This document shows, piece by piece, positions 23,166 to 33,909 of a DNA stretch of 64,000 nt. A program made the translations under genes and the position numbers. This stretch comes from Canna indica (lineage: Eukaryota; Streptophyta; Magnoliopsida; Zingiberales; Cannaceae): positions 65,386,001 through 65,450,000 of the forward strand of contig CP136891.1 of the NCBI GenBank assembly GCA_034359265.1, given 5' to 3'. How positions within the stretch are numbered: position 1 is the stretch's first letter; the number at the start of each line of letters is the position of its first letter. The notes under the pieces were generated by a model. The model was given only the letters and a program-made list of their open reading frames with translations. It did not search any database and had not been told where the DNA came from.

Positions 23166-24645
23166 TGAAAGCGGAATGACGACACTAGAGGGGGGTGAAT
23201 AGTGTGTTTACTAAATCAATTAGTCTAAATTCCGATTTTAATTATTTCTTGATTAGTTTAGGCAAGATGCAATTTGCCGACTAAATGTGGAAGCAATAAT
23301 AGCACAATTAAGCACAAATAATTAAAACAATGCAAACACGATAATTTATAGTGGTTCCCCCAATGCCTACTCCACTACCTAAGCACCTCGCTTAGGATTT
23401 CCAAACTAGTTTAACTAGATTAATTTTCGTTTCCCTTACACAGAGGACTTTTCACTCGAAGAGTCGCACTCTCGACCTACGGCACTTCCACACCCGGAAG
23501 TCTCCGCCTTCTTACCGAGAGCACTCTTCCACCTCAACCCTAAGGGACAACTAGAACTAATCCTAGTAACAACTAAGTTTACACAAGTGGCTTTACACCT
23601 TTTCACTAAGGTAACCACTTTCACACACAAGACCAAACACCCAGTCTTCGTACAAGCCCAAATCAAACAATGTTCAAATAACATGTAAAAATTACAACGA
23701 AAAGAGCTTAAAAATAAAACCAAGAATTAACGCTCTTTTCCAAGCCTTGGATCCTCCAACTCGCTAAGTCGTAGAGCTCTAATCAATTCTCGAGTTGAGG
23801 CAAAGTGTGCGCTTGAAGAAGTTGTCGCCGGAAGAATTGGGCGCAAACACCTAATCTTTTGGAAGGCTCTAAACTTTCTTTTAATTGCTTAATGAAATCT
23901 GTAGAGGTCAAGGAAGAAGATTAAATGTGTTATATGAGGGCGTATTTATACCCTCCTGAAGAAACGACAGCTCAACGGATAGTTTTCTATCTGTTGCAGA
24001 CGCCGGCCGATTGGTCGATCGATCGACCGATCGACCGCTGCCCTTCTCTCTGTGTGCGGTTGACCGACGGGTCGACCGCCCAGACGCGAATCCTTCAATC
24101 CCGCATTCCGCCGACCAGTCGGTCGACCGACGCGAGTTGCGTCTGCGGCTATCCTCAGTTCGGTCGACCGACAGGCTTACTGCCTATTTTCGGCCTCTGT
24201 CGGTCGACCGAAGTAGCCACTGCCTATTTTCAGCAGTGTTCGGTCGACCGACAAGGCTACTGCCTCTAACTTACACTATTCGATCGACTGGGCGGTCGAC
24301 CGAACTTAGGTTGAATTGAATTTTCAGCCCTTTTTCTTCCGCGCTTCGTTTTCGGGTTCCGGCTTTCAACGAGCATCATCTTGGAGAGCTTTCCATGTGA
24401 TCTTTGAGCTCGTCCAATACGTCTTTGGTGCACACGTTGATCTTCGAGAAATTCCGTGACGAATCCGAGCGCGACGATGAATGTCTTTCCGATTTTCTGA
24501 TTTCTTCAATTTATCCAATCGAGGACATCGAACGCTAATCGATATGGAACCTGAAAGATTTCTCGATGAAATATTAGTTTCATGTTTGTTATCATCAAAA
24601 CCGAGATTAAGATATTAAGACCAAGGTTGAAACCTAAAGCCAACA
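23166..24645 (-). repeat. 5' LTR of the gag-only element (1,480 bp)
   Basis: On the minus strand it starts TGTTGGCTTTAGG and ends CCGCTTTCA, next to the primer site. It contains the palindromic GGTCGACC cluster at 24000-24305. The other copy is 1,469 bp. Confidence 0.85.
24000..24305. repeat. Clustered palindromes in the second LTR copy
   Basis: Same arrangement as 17785-18095, with several motif variants differing (for example ggtcgaccgacaggc versus ggtcgaccaattggtcg), so the cluster evolves faster than the rest of the LTR. Confidence 0.75.
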
Positions 24646-25617
24646 AAATACTGAGAGAATTTAGAGATTCGGAAAATTAAGAGTGCCGCTACGATCATTT
24701 TCCAAGGAGTGTCCCTTCTCAAGTTTCGACATACAACATGTGTTCAGTTTCAAGGCAGATCTTGTAGAGATAATGTCTCTACTCCATACTAATTTCAGGT
24801 TTAATTTATTTAAGACAGTTTGTTGTATTCTGAAGGGGATTTAATTTATTGGCACTCTTATTGTATCTCTTTTCTGGAATTAATAAAGTAGTCTTCTCTT
24901 TTTCCCGTGGATGTAAGATCGACATCTCGCCAAGTTCGAAACACGTTAACCCCATTGCCTCTCTTATTTTTCCCGCATTATTATTATTTTCGGATTTGGT
25001 TTTTTGTTTCTGTCGTCGGGTTCGGGTTTCGTTGATCCTGTAGGAAATTTTCCAAATTTTCTAACAGTTGGTATCAGAGCCTATTTCCCCAACCATGGCG
25101 AGCACCAAATTCGACATCGAAAAGTTAGATCATAATATCAACTATGCACTATGGTCAATGAAGATGAAAGCGGACCTAACTACGAAGATGATACATGACG
25201 CCATCCTTGGTAAGGATAATATGCAGGGGACCGAGGAGGAGAAAGAATAAAAGGAGCAAAAGGCGATTGCAATTTTGTAAGCTTGTCAAATGAAGCACTT
25301 CGAGAGATTGCATCGTAGAAGACAGATAAGGTATTTGAGATAAGCTCACATCCTTGTATTAGGACAAAACTCTCACCGACAAGATGACTTTGTAGCAAAA
25401 GCTCCATTTTCTACATATGACAGAAGGCACATCGGTCAAAGAACACATTAATACCTTTCAAACAATCATCATGGACTTGGAGAATATGAGTGTCAAAATC
25501 GAAGAGGAAGATAAAGCTTTATTCCTTTTATATTCACTTCATTCTTCTTTTAAGAATTTTCGTAAAATTATGCTTTTTGGAAAGACTACTATTACTCCAG
25601 AATAGGTGATTACTTCT
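24646..25617 (+). mobile_element. Truncated copia: LTR fragment, primer site and gag start
   Basis: An LTR-like fragment ends ...ctaaca at 25066, followed by GTTGGTATCAGAGCC (primer site). Gag starts with ATG at 25095 (MASTKFDIEKLDHNINYALW...), the usual start of Tnt1/Tork-type gag. A stop at 25248 and frame breaks follow; gag resumes at 25417-25605 (KEHINTFQTIIMDLENM). The fragment is cut by the LTR beginning at 25618, and its left part is cut by the gag-only element. Confidence 0.7.
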
Positions 25618-26527
25618 TGTTGGCCCAAGGATTCCACCTAAGCCTCACTTTCTATTTTGATGATAACAAACATGTATCCAATCCATTTGGTGAGTTTTGA
25701 GTTCAGATTGATAGAATGATCTGCCTACGAAGTTCGTTTGGAAAAATGCAAAGAATCAAGTAAAAATGGCTCCGGTGGTGATCAAGTCGAAACCAAGTCA
25801 AATAAAGCAGAAAATCTAGAACAACCTAGATGAAAAACCCGAATGGACAACCTGGATGAACAATCCTGAACAACCTAGATGGACAACCCCGAACAACCTT
25901 GATAGGCAACCCAGAACAACTCGGAACAACCCGGATTGACATTTCAGAATAGCCTGGAAAGTACCGGTGCTCTACAGGTATTCCTAGAATCAACCAAATA
26001 CCCCCCAACGACTTTATTTTAAATTTTTACTCGTTGAGCTTGATGGAAACCGAGCTCCTACCTTTGGGATCTTTATATAAGCTCCCAAACTTGCCTTCCC
26101 TTATCTTCCAACTTTTCATTGAGCAAATCCTTAAGTGCTTGAGCCTTCAAAGAGTATATAAAAGCCCTAGTTCTCACTTCTACACTCTCAAGTGGTGGTC
26201 TTCAATCTCCAACCCTTTCAAGGCAACACTCTTCATCTTCTTGAGGCGTTGGAAGTTTAGAAGGTTAGAGAAAGGAGCACAACAAGTTTGTTTTACATTT
26301 ATTGCTCCTTTATTGTGTTTTCATCTTGTTGTGTTGATTTGATAAGCTAGCTTGCAAGGTGTACTAGCTTGTGAAACACCTTGGTGTGGTTGTAGAGATT
26401 TGTTTTGCTAGAGAATAGGTGTTGAGGATTTCTAAAAGAGATGAGAACTAAATCCTCATTATATTTTAGGAAAACATTTTATATATAAAGTTCTAAGGTT
26501 AGAAATCCTTGGTGAGAAGCTAAGATA
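25618..26527 (+). mobile_element. Left part of a long LTR (same broad family as the gag-only element's LTR)
   Basis: It starts TGTTGGCCCAAGG and carries 'ttttgatgataacaaacatg', also present near the start of the LTR at 23166-24645. TATA-like boxes are at about 26071 (tatataagc) and 26155 (tatataaaag). It is interrupted at 26527 by CACTA-type sequence; 32850-33213 could be its right part. Confidence 0.6.
25816..25935. repeat. Short degenerate tandem repeat (GGACAACC/GAACAACC)
   Basis: About six irregular units of roughly 20 bp built on 'gaacaacc.agatg' and 'ggacaacc' lie inside the LTR. Confidence 0.6.
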
Positions 26528-26740
26528 CACTACTAGAAATTGGTTCTTCAACAACGGCTATCAGCAACGACCGCTCAAGCCGTTGCTATTTACAACGGCG
26601 TTCTTACGGACATGTGAGCCATTGCAGATATTAATTAACTTAGCAACGGCTTTCTAACGGACACGTGAGCCGTTGCTGATGATTAACTTATCAGCAACGG
26701 CGTTCTAACGGTTAAGTGAGCCGTTGCTGATAAATTTATA
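26528..26740 (+). repeat. CACTA left terminus with subterminal repeats
   Basis: CACTACTAGAAATTGG is followed by at least seven copies of (T)CAGCAACGGC or its complement GCCGTTGCT. The same motif fills 44965-45436. Confidence 0.75.
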
Positions 26741-26745
26741 TAGGG

Positions 26746-28017
26746 CACGTGCTCGTGCCCGCCCCTTCCTCCTTCTTCCTCTTCCTTTGCTGCCGCCACT
26801 CGCTGTCAGCGCCGACGCCGCTGCCCCGTCGTTGACCGCCGATTCCCGCCACCGCCTCCGCCCCGTCTATTCCAAGTATTCCTCGCCGCCCCTCGCGCCT
26901 TCCTTCCCATTCAATCCGACCGAAACCCTAAGCTTCGACTTGATTAAAATATGCTGAAATTGCTACTTGAGTAAATTAGTTTATTATGCTTTCTATTTCT
27001 GAAATTGTAGCTGACGTATATGCTCAATAGTGGTGTTATTATTTTAGTTTATTAATACTGATTTTAGTGGTTTAAATTTCATTTTTCAGGTATAAGATGC
27101 AAGTTGAAGTTACACTTCGGGTTGCCTATGTATTGTTGAAATTTTGTTATTGGACGTTAAAAATATAGTGTTGAAAGGTCTCAGATGTTGGGTGATAGAG
27201 ATGAAGAAAACTGAGTTTTCATTGAAATTTTCAACTGCATAGACCTTTTGCCCTCGTTGGAAGTTTCGCTGTTTTGTATACATTTTGAGGTTGAGATATA
27301 TTTTGGATTAATGGATTTGGGGATAGAGTATTGATCCTATAAAAATATCATATTTAGATATATAAATAGAAATGTTGAAATTTTCAATCGTTAAAGGTTA
27401 ACGGTTGTTGAAATTTTTGCTCACCTATATGATGGGCTACGGGCTACTAATTGCTAGACAAACACACCTAGGGTTGATTTGACTTTGGTTGGAATGGTAG
27501 GATACATGGATGAGAGTTTGGGGACCTAAGAGAGGGCTAGGATAGGGCGCCCTAATGCGTACCCGATGTTTTTGGCAAAACACTCCAACCGCCCGCACAA
27601 CTTATTTGGTGTATTTACCACAAAAATTGATGAATGATGATAGCCAGATTGTGATTTTGGGGAGTACTTATACATAAAATAAAAACTCTTTAAGTTTTTA
27701 CATTTTTGCATCTTCTACCGGACACATTCATTTAAGTTCAGCTGATTTCTACTTACAAATCATACTGGTTCAAATATATTGTCCAACATGTGAGGAGCAG
27801 AGAAGGTTAATATCTTGGTAAAGTGCCTGAGCAGCATATTTAACTCTTTACTAATTCATATCAATAATTGCAAAAATCATTAACATTGAACAATATGAAA
27901 ATCATCACAACATGTATGGAGCAATATTTAACCTCTAAAATAATCAAACACCTTGGAAAAATAAGAGAAAATATAAGTTTCGTATATACAATTTCAAATA
28001 GAAGAAAACTTACAACA
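26746..28017. other. Interior of the CACTA candidate, no gene recognised
   Basis: A GC-rich stretch (26746-26930, Pro/Ala-biased in any frame) resembles a plant 5' leader, followed by AT-rich sequence. I see no supported coding region. Confidence 0.4.
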
Positions 28018-28442
28018 CCATTGCCATTTCCACCACAATATATTGTATTTTTACCCATGGACAGAAATAATGGTTTGGCTGCTACATATGCCTCCTCCAT
28101 GCCACCAACCTATATTAGGTCAAACAAAATAAATTGTGAAAATTACAATCAGAGAACTCATCATGAACAGCAAAGAAAAATTCTTGAAAAAAAGGAAATG
28201 TTTTCATCTCATTTCTGCAACTTTGGAAATTAAGAAAATAGGTACGTAAGAAAAACAAGGTTTGCATCAAACATTCATATCATAGAAATCCAACAGTTCT
28301 TGAAGTACTAGTTAAGTTTAAGAATGCTTGATGAACTGATCAGATGTGCACTTTAGTACCATGGGAGTAACTGTCCCTGCTTCAGCAGCAGGAACACCTC
28401 CATAGACAGGAGCGTCCAACATTATGGGATTTTCTGCATAAC
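28018..28442 (-). pseudogene. Fragment of a 3-hydroxyisobutyrate dehydrogenase gene (two exons)
   Basis: The full enzyme oxidises 3-hydroxyisobutyrate in mitochondrial valine breakdown. Exon 28360-28442 reads YAENPIMLDAPVYGGVPAAE AGTVTPM and exon 28018-28109 reads VGGMEEAYVAAKPLFLSMGK NTIYCGGNGNG. These match consecutive segments of the plant protein (the DAPVSGGV substrate-binding segment and the following domain boundary). The intron keeps a gt donor and an ag acceptor. No upstream Rossmann GxGxxG exon or downstream catalytic-lysine exon is found nearby, and the usual Ser in SGG is Tyr. A captured fragment, not a gene. Confidence 0.75.
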
Positions 28443-30514
28443 CTGACATAAGAGGGTGTTAACGGCTGCATATAGACGAAATTTTGAGACAAAAAGACAA
28501 AGCATTATTAGTAATGCTGCTCAATTTTCCCTATAATAAAACATGAGAATTCACATGTCCTAGTTGAGTAAGCTATTGTTGCCTTCACAATTCAAATATT
28601 TTATTTGAGAGAAATTACTGCCCATCCTATCTTATTTAAATCAAACTAAAGCCACTCCATTATCTTACACATAGACAAGTTGGTAGAATCTAAGGATATC
28701 CATTATACTAATTTTAGAGTCGGCATTCTGAATTTAGAACCAATCTATGCATTCTCCATGTCTAGCACAAGCACAAGACAACATTTGGGTGATAAAGTCC
28801 ATTACAAAAAAGGGATTGCATATCCACAAATTTTACTTACTGACATCCTAGCTAACTTCACATGGTTACCATTCAAGAGGGGAAGGGGACTGATTATTAC
28901 AATGTCAACCTAATTTTACTTAGGGGACGTTTGGTTGCCCGCAAGTACAAATGCTGCAAAATCTATTTGCATGCAAAAGCAAATGCCCGCAAATAGATTT
29001 TACAACCTACTATTTGGTTGTCTGCAAGTAGAGTTGCAACTTCTATTTACAGGCGTTTGGTTGGCCGCAAATAGAAATTGCAACTCGCATTAACTTTAAA
29101 ATAATAAATAAATTAATATTAAAAACTCCGATGACCTACAAAAGATTTTACATCTAAACATTACACTAATATTTAATGACACCATTACCGAGCAATTACC
29201 AAAGCAACCTAAATGATACCATTACCAATGATGGATTGAATAACAGGAGCAAATATTTAATCAAATGCTAAGAATATAGTTAAATTTCCAAATGTATAAT
29301 GAAACTAAGAACTGCCACTTGATTGAAATAAGGAAACATAATAACAAGATCAAACAATGAAGTTAGAAACTTAGTTCTTTGTATATATAAGCTATTGTTT
29401 TTAACATCCAGAGATCTTCATTCCTTGCTTGTCATAACCAACTGACAAAAATTAACTAGACCATGTAGCATGAAATATGCATCTTCTCAAGGGAAGGAGC
29501 AAAAATAGGAAAATTATTGAACTTACAACCATGCAAACTAGCTTAAGAAATACAAGCTACCTCCAAAAGTTTCACCCAAGATAGTGGCGCTAGCTCGTAA
29601 AAGATGACTTTTCAACAAAAACTATAAATCATTAATATCTGTAAGGGATGAGATAAAATACCCTAACTTGGGATGAGATAAAAAGACCCTAACTTGTTAA
29701 TATAGACGGTAGCAAGCATGCCAAAGAGGAAAATAAGTTGCATCATATAGCATAGATCACCACATTAATTGAAGTAATCACTATAGAAAAGGCTATAAAT
29801 TTTAAACTGAAAGTCTGTTGATCATTGAAATAGTTACCACAATTCTAAAGTGGAAGAGATAGCCCCATCAATTTATAATCATTTTCAGCATTAAGAAAAG
29901 AATGTAAGAAGCACAACACTGCTTATATTATAGTCTTCACAGAAATTTCCAAACAAAATACAAGATGGAGAGTAGGGAAGAAAAGACTACGTAACAATCT
30001 CATTCTGAAGATTATACCTTGTAGAGTTAAATTGTGAAACCAGCAATTACTCCATAAACAAGAGGTGCATGGTAAACCAGTAACAGCATCAATCAAACTT
30101 CATTTCAATGTCAACATCAATTTGATCACAGAACATCTATAACTTAAATTCATAATTATCAGAAATATATATATTGTATCTATATATATTATATATCTCC
30201 ATGACCCATGAGTAGCATATCTGAAAACAAAACACTGCTATTGAACCTATATGAAAGAGATACTGAGTCTAGAATCCATGCACATAAGTCCAAAACAAAA
30301 AAAAGAAAATGAAAAGCCATGCTGAAAGGAAAGCAAACTTGATGGAAAACAAGAGTGATAATATCAGATACATTAGAAGTACAAAGAACAGAAAGTTTGC
30401 CATCTGAATAAGTCATATATCACTGTTTGATAACCCTTGTGGACATACAAGGTGTTTGTTGTTCACTGCTTAGAGCTAAACTGACCGGTTAAACTGCAAG
30501 GTGTAGTTCAGAAG

Positions 30515-30905
30515 AATGATTCTTCGGCTTCCATAAAAAACTCTGGAACCATTCCCCTTTCGTGTCGGTAGTGTCTTTTCAGACCCCGAGCTACCATTTT
30601 CTGTAGTAGTACTAGTAGTCTCCGAGTTACCATTTGCTGCAGTAGTACTATTGTTGTCAATGTCCATAGGAAGTTTCAGCTTCGCCAATGACTCGGTAAA
30701 CTGCTGCATGCTCTTCATAAACATGTCCACAAAATCCTGCTGAACAACTGGTTGCTCAGGAATTTTAATGTTGATAATAGGCTTGAATGCATCTTCAGAT
30801 TGCCCTCCAGAAGAATCTGCCTCACCCTCCATGGTTTCTGAACTTTTAACTTTTGGTCTCGGAGATGCTGTGGATGACAAAATTTGCATTGCAACATTTT
30901 TCTCG
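30515..30905 (-). pseudogene. Unrecognised gene fragment (hydrophilic conserved-looking exon)
   Basis: An open minus-strand frame, preceded by a polypyrimidine/ag acceptor-like sequence near 30905, encodes a Ser/Glu/Lys-rich segment, a predicted amphipathic stretch (VDMFMKSMQQFTESLAKLKL) and a basic end GNGSRVFYGSR. The composition and helix-like patterning look like a real plant exon rather than chance, but I cannot name the family. It lies within the hAT-like element, on the same strand as the other fragments. Confidence 0.45.
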
Positions 30906-31228
30906 GAAAAAAAAGGAAAAGTATGATATGAGTATGATATCCATACTGATATCAGTAAAAAACATGCCAACATTATTTGTGATCATAGAACTACATTTTG
31001 ATGGTCACCACTAGAACTACATTTTGATATCAGTATGAATTCCTCAAGTTAAATTATGATTCCCAAAAGAACTGGTCACCACTAGGTTTCTACAACTACA
31101 TTTTAATGGTGAGAATTGTAAAGTCTGGAAAAAGTAGTACCCAATTTATATAGATATTTTACAGAACTGTATAGGAATTGTACCATATTCCAACAGCAAG
31201 CTGCAATAGATGGTATGACTAAGGATTC

Positions 31229-31530
31229 TCTTTTTTCCTCAAGTCCGGCTCTGGTACCCTCACTACACAGCTCATTGCAATTTGGAGCATCTCCACCATC
31301 TCTTCTTTGATATTAGGATACCTCATCAGCTCCACATCAAACACCTATGCAGTCCACTCTTCGTAGACAACAGATTGAACCCAGCAGACTAGGTGAATGA
31401 CCTCATCACCATCACCCACTATCTGAATGGGCAATTTACCTGTGAGCAACTCAAGCAATTAATAGAGCACCAAAGCTGTAGACATCAGAGGATCAACCAA
31501 TTCAGGTGCACAGTAACCCGCTGTGGAGAC
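31229..31530 (-). pseudogene. LRR receptor-like kinase C-terminal fragment
   Basis: It encodes GYCAPELVDP (the APE motif of the kinase activation segment), then LLELLTGKLPIQ, WVQSVVYEEWTA and [20 protein letters not shown]. These are typical of plant LRR receptor-like (often pseudo-) kinases. In-frame stops interrupt it after VLY and after EEWTA, and everything N-terminal of APE is absent. A dead fragment inside the hAT-like element. Confidence 0.75.
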
Positions 31531-32099
31531 ACAGGTGGAACCATCAGGTCAATGAGGGATGGCAAATTAAGTAGCAAATTGATAAATTAAGTCCTTGAGG
31601 AACATGAGCTACTCCTACTCTGCCCTCAGGAAGAGGAGGACCTACTCCTCTTCCATCAGGAAGAGGAGGATGGATCTACCCTCTACCCTCAAGAAGAGGA
31701 GGAGCTGCCCTCTCCTCCTCCACCTTCGCTGGGGTCGGAGTCGGTGGAGTCGTGGGGAGAGTCGCAGTAGCGAAGTCGGGTACTGGGAGTCCAGTGGAGG
31801 GTGAAACCACGAAGACAAAGAGAGGAGAAGAAGAAGTTGGGAAGAGGTGGGGGGCCGGAGTCGGGGGAGTCGGACGGAGAGTCCCGAAGAAGAGAAGAGA
31901 AGTCGGTAGCGGGAGTCGGGGGAGAGCGAAGTCGGGAGAGTCGGCAGCAGGGTTAATTGTAGCCTGTAAACTGGGCTTACAGCCTTTTGGGTTAATTGCA
32001 AATAACCAAACATAGATTACCATGTAAATGCTGCAACTTGGTTGCCTGTAAACATGTTTACAGGCAACCAAACAGCCCTTTACTGACATCCTAATTAAG

Positions 32100-32624
32100 C
32101 ACCAAGAAATAAATAAACCACATCTGCTCGCATAGGAGAAGATGAAGAAGTGGAGGAAGGAGGAGGAGAAGAAGAAGAATGAGAAGGAGAATAGGTCGAG
32201 GCAGGGTGGATCTGTTCACATAGTAGGAGGAGAAGAAATAAGAAGAAAAGAAAGAGGAGGAAGGAGAAGTAGTAGTAGTAGTAGTAGTAGTAGAAGAAGA
32301 AGAAGAATTGGGATGAATACCTGAAGAAGAAGAGAAGGTTATCGCTGGTCCTCGCTCCGCCGTCGTCCCTCGTCGCTCCACGAGAACTTAGGGCGAAATT
32401 GGAAGAGGTATCGAGTTTTTATCAATACCTTTTGGCGATGATGGTGGGGGAGATCTTGGAGAAGGATCACGCCCTGGCGAAGAGGCAGCCCGACGAGAAG
32501 AAGGAAGTGGAACTGTGGAAGGAAGAGACACGGCGACAAGTAGGGTTTCGGGGCGGCGGCGGATGGGCGGGCGGCAGAGAGAATGTGTAGAGAGAGGGAG
32601 AGTAAGATCGAGTGAGCGGGGAAT
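32100..32624. other. Purine-rich and leader-like sequence near the CACTA right end
   Basis: GAA/GAG-rich DNA with an (AGT)n run at about 32265-32290 is followed by a GC-rich stretch (32335-32600) that could be a captured 5' leader on the minus strand. Open frames here are compositional. Confidence 0.4.
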
Positions 32625-32849
32625 TGTTGCCACTCCACGACGGTTTTGCGATGGCAGTCGCAAAAGAATGTCTCGAAATGGTCACCATGCGGTTGCATAA
32701 GTTTTACATTTGCGATAGCCTATTTTGTAGTCGCAAACCTTGTTGTCTGCACAACGCCCATGGCTGGCGATCATAGAACCATCGCATCTGCGATTACTAC
32801 CACCGTTGTCGCAAATAGGCCGTCGCAAAAAACCTATTTTTTAGCAGTG
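32625..32849 (-). repeat. CACTA right terminus with GCGACGG-type subterminal repeats
   Basis: Repeated 'gtcgcaaa', 'tgcgatgg' and 'ccgtcgca' words lead into the terminal ...ttttttagcagtg, whose complement starts CACTGCTAAAAAAT. Confidence 0.7.
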
Positions 32850-33213
32850 AAGAGTGCTCTTGGTCAGAAGACGAAGACTTCCGGGTGTGGAAGTGCCTTA
32901 GGTTAGAGAGCGAAAACTCTTCGGTGTAAATTCCTCATTATAAGGAAACACTAATAATCTAGTAAAGTCAAATTTGATAATCCTAAGCGGGGTGCTTAGG
33001 TAGTGGAGTAGGCATTGGGGCCGAACAACTATAAATCTCTTTATGTTAGCATTTCTCATCTTGCTTGTGTTAATTACTTTATTACTCGCTTTCATATTTA
33101 GTCGATAAATTGCAATTTGACTAAGTGTTGTAAGAAACATTTAAAACCAAAATTATGTGAAAATATTAGATAACATACTATTCACCCCCCTGCTCTAGTG
33201 TAGGCCATTTCAC
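32850..33213 (+). mobile_element. 3' part of a long LTR
   Basis: On the plus strand it matches the complement of 16954-17320 in order: 'gaagagtgctct.ggt.agaag', 'cttccgggtgtggaagtgcc', 'cctaagcggggtgcttagg', 'gtggagtaggcattggg', 'actattcaccccc'. It ends near ...ccatttca. No primer site follows. It may be the rest of the LTR broken at 26527. Confidence 0.75.
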
Positions 33214-33354
33214 CAACAATGGATCCTTCATCGGCGTTCCAAATTTTGATTTCATTATGGCATTTTTTTCTCGCCATCGTGGAAACCCTAGAATGGGACG
33301 AGTCCGTTCAAACCTACAAACCTAAGACAAGACCTACAATAACAACGGGGAATT

Positions 33355-33688
33355 CACTTGAAGAAGAAACGATCATTCGCAAGTCCATAATCAATTCCGT
33401 TAGGATAACCGAAAAAGATTCACTTCTTAAATATGTTAGACTATTGGTGTACTGCAATAATAAACAATTAAGTGATGGACTAAATAATAAACAATTCGTG
33501 TACTTGTTAAACTTTTGTTTACCTGTAAACAAAAGAGGTTTCCGCACAATCAAATGGTAGGCAAGACAACCAAAACTAAACATGTCACAAGAAGACCCAG
33601 ATGTGGTTGCCTTGTTTGGAACCAACTCAGGAGCAGTATAGTTTAGAGATGGCTGGAGGGGCAATATAGTATCCTCGACATCGTACTC
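33355..33688 (-). pseudogene. SCYL2-like pseudokinase fragment
   Basis: Plant SCYL2 proteins are kinase-like proteins of clathrin-mediated trafficking. Exon 33523-33688 opens after tgcag and reads EYDVEDTILPLQPSLNYTAP ELV, then SGSSCDMFSFGCLAYHLIVRKPL, the APE and DMFSFG region of SCYL2. A further piece SLTYLRSESFSVILTELIMDL (near 33380-33450) matches the next exon of the same family after an intron-like stretch with gtaaac and gcag borders. Joining these borders exactly gives a stop, so it is degraded. Only this short middle part of the gene is here. Confidence 0.75.
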
Positions 33689-33909
33689 CTGCATATAGCA
33701 ATTAATTTATACAATTGTATAGTCTTAATGAACAACTAGAAGACAGATGAATATGTGAAATGGAGCAGGGCAGCCCAGAGCAATTTCTAATGTAAGAACA
33801 AAATTTTGCTAATAGAAAGATACACTCTACTTGAAAGATATTTGTGAAACAGCAATCTAATTTGTAAATGGAGAAAAAAAAGCAAGGGGAAAAAGGGTGC
33901 TAAGTGAAC

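Larger units (their letters stand above)
16497..24645 (-). mobile_element. Gag-only LTR retrotransposon (TR-GAG-like), tandem LTR-internal-LTR-partial arrangement
   Basis: In minus orientation: 5' LTR 23166-24645, primer site, gag, about 3.2 kb of non-coding DNA, polypurine tract, LTR 16954-18422, then a second primer site and the first part of gag, cut at 16497. The repeated segment (22709-24645 and 16497-18422) is about 1.93 kb with few differences. No protease, integrase or RT can be found between gag (ending at 21685) and the 3' LTR, so the element depends on a partner's enzymes. The extra PBS and gag copy beyond the LTR indicates a tandem copy produced by LTR recombination or nested insertion, later truncated. 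Confidence 0.8.
28923..32078. mobile_element. 3.16-kb hAT-like element carrying gene fragments
   Basis: The termini GGGGACGTTTGGTTGCC and, inverted, GGGCTGTTTGGTTGCC are flanked by TTTACTTA and TTTACTGA, an 8-bp duplication with one mismatch. TTTGGTTG/CAACCAAA words recur in both subterminal regions. There is no transposase; the interior holds an unrecognised exon and a receptor-kinase fragment. Bases 28,960-30,475 are AT-rich without a recognisable gene. Confidence 0.6.
26528..32849. mobile_element. Candidate CACTA transposon carrying gene fragments
   Basis: The left end CACTACTAGAAATTGG and the right end, inverted CACTGCTAAAAAATAGG, are CACTA-type termini. Each is followed by dense subterminal repeats: CAGCAACGGC-like at 26550-26740, GCGACGG/TCGCAAA-like at 32630-32849. 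No transposase lies between them, but a dehydrogenase fragment and a second transposon with more fragments do. The two ends are only partly alike and the 3-bp flanks (ATA, AAG) do not match, so they may belong to two different elements. Confidence 0.5.

Noticed and set aside
26724..26957. 77-codon Pro/Ala/Leu frame
   Set aside because: GC-rich leader-like DNA just inside a CACTA end, with no conserved motif.
30189..30416. 75-codon minus-strand hydrophobic frame
   Set aside because: AT-rich region, no recognisable domain, no splice or start context.
31595..32700. Overlapping Arg/Ser/Pro-rich frames on both strands
   Set aside because: GAA/GAG and GC-rich repeats keep several frames open; no domain seen.
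33219..33560. 113-codon plus-strand frame starting MDPSSAFQ just after the LTR fragment
   Set aside because: Most of it is antisense to the SCYL2 exons, and it lacks gag motifs or a primer site upstream.
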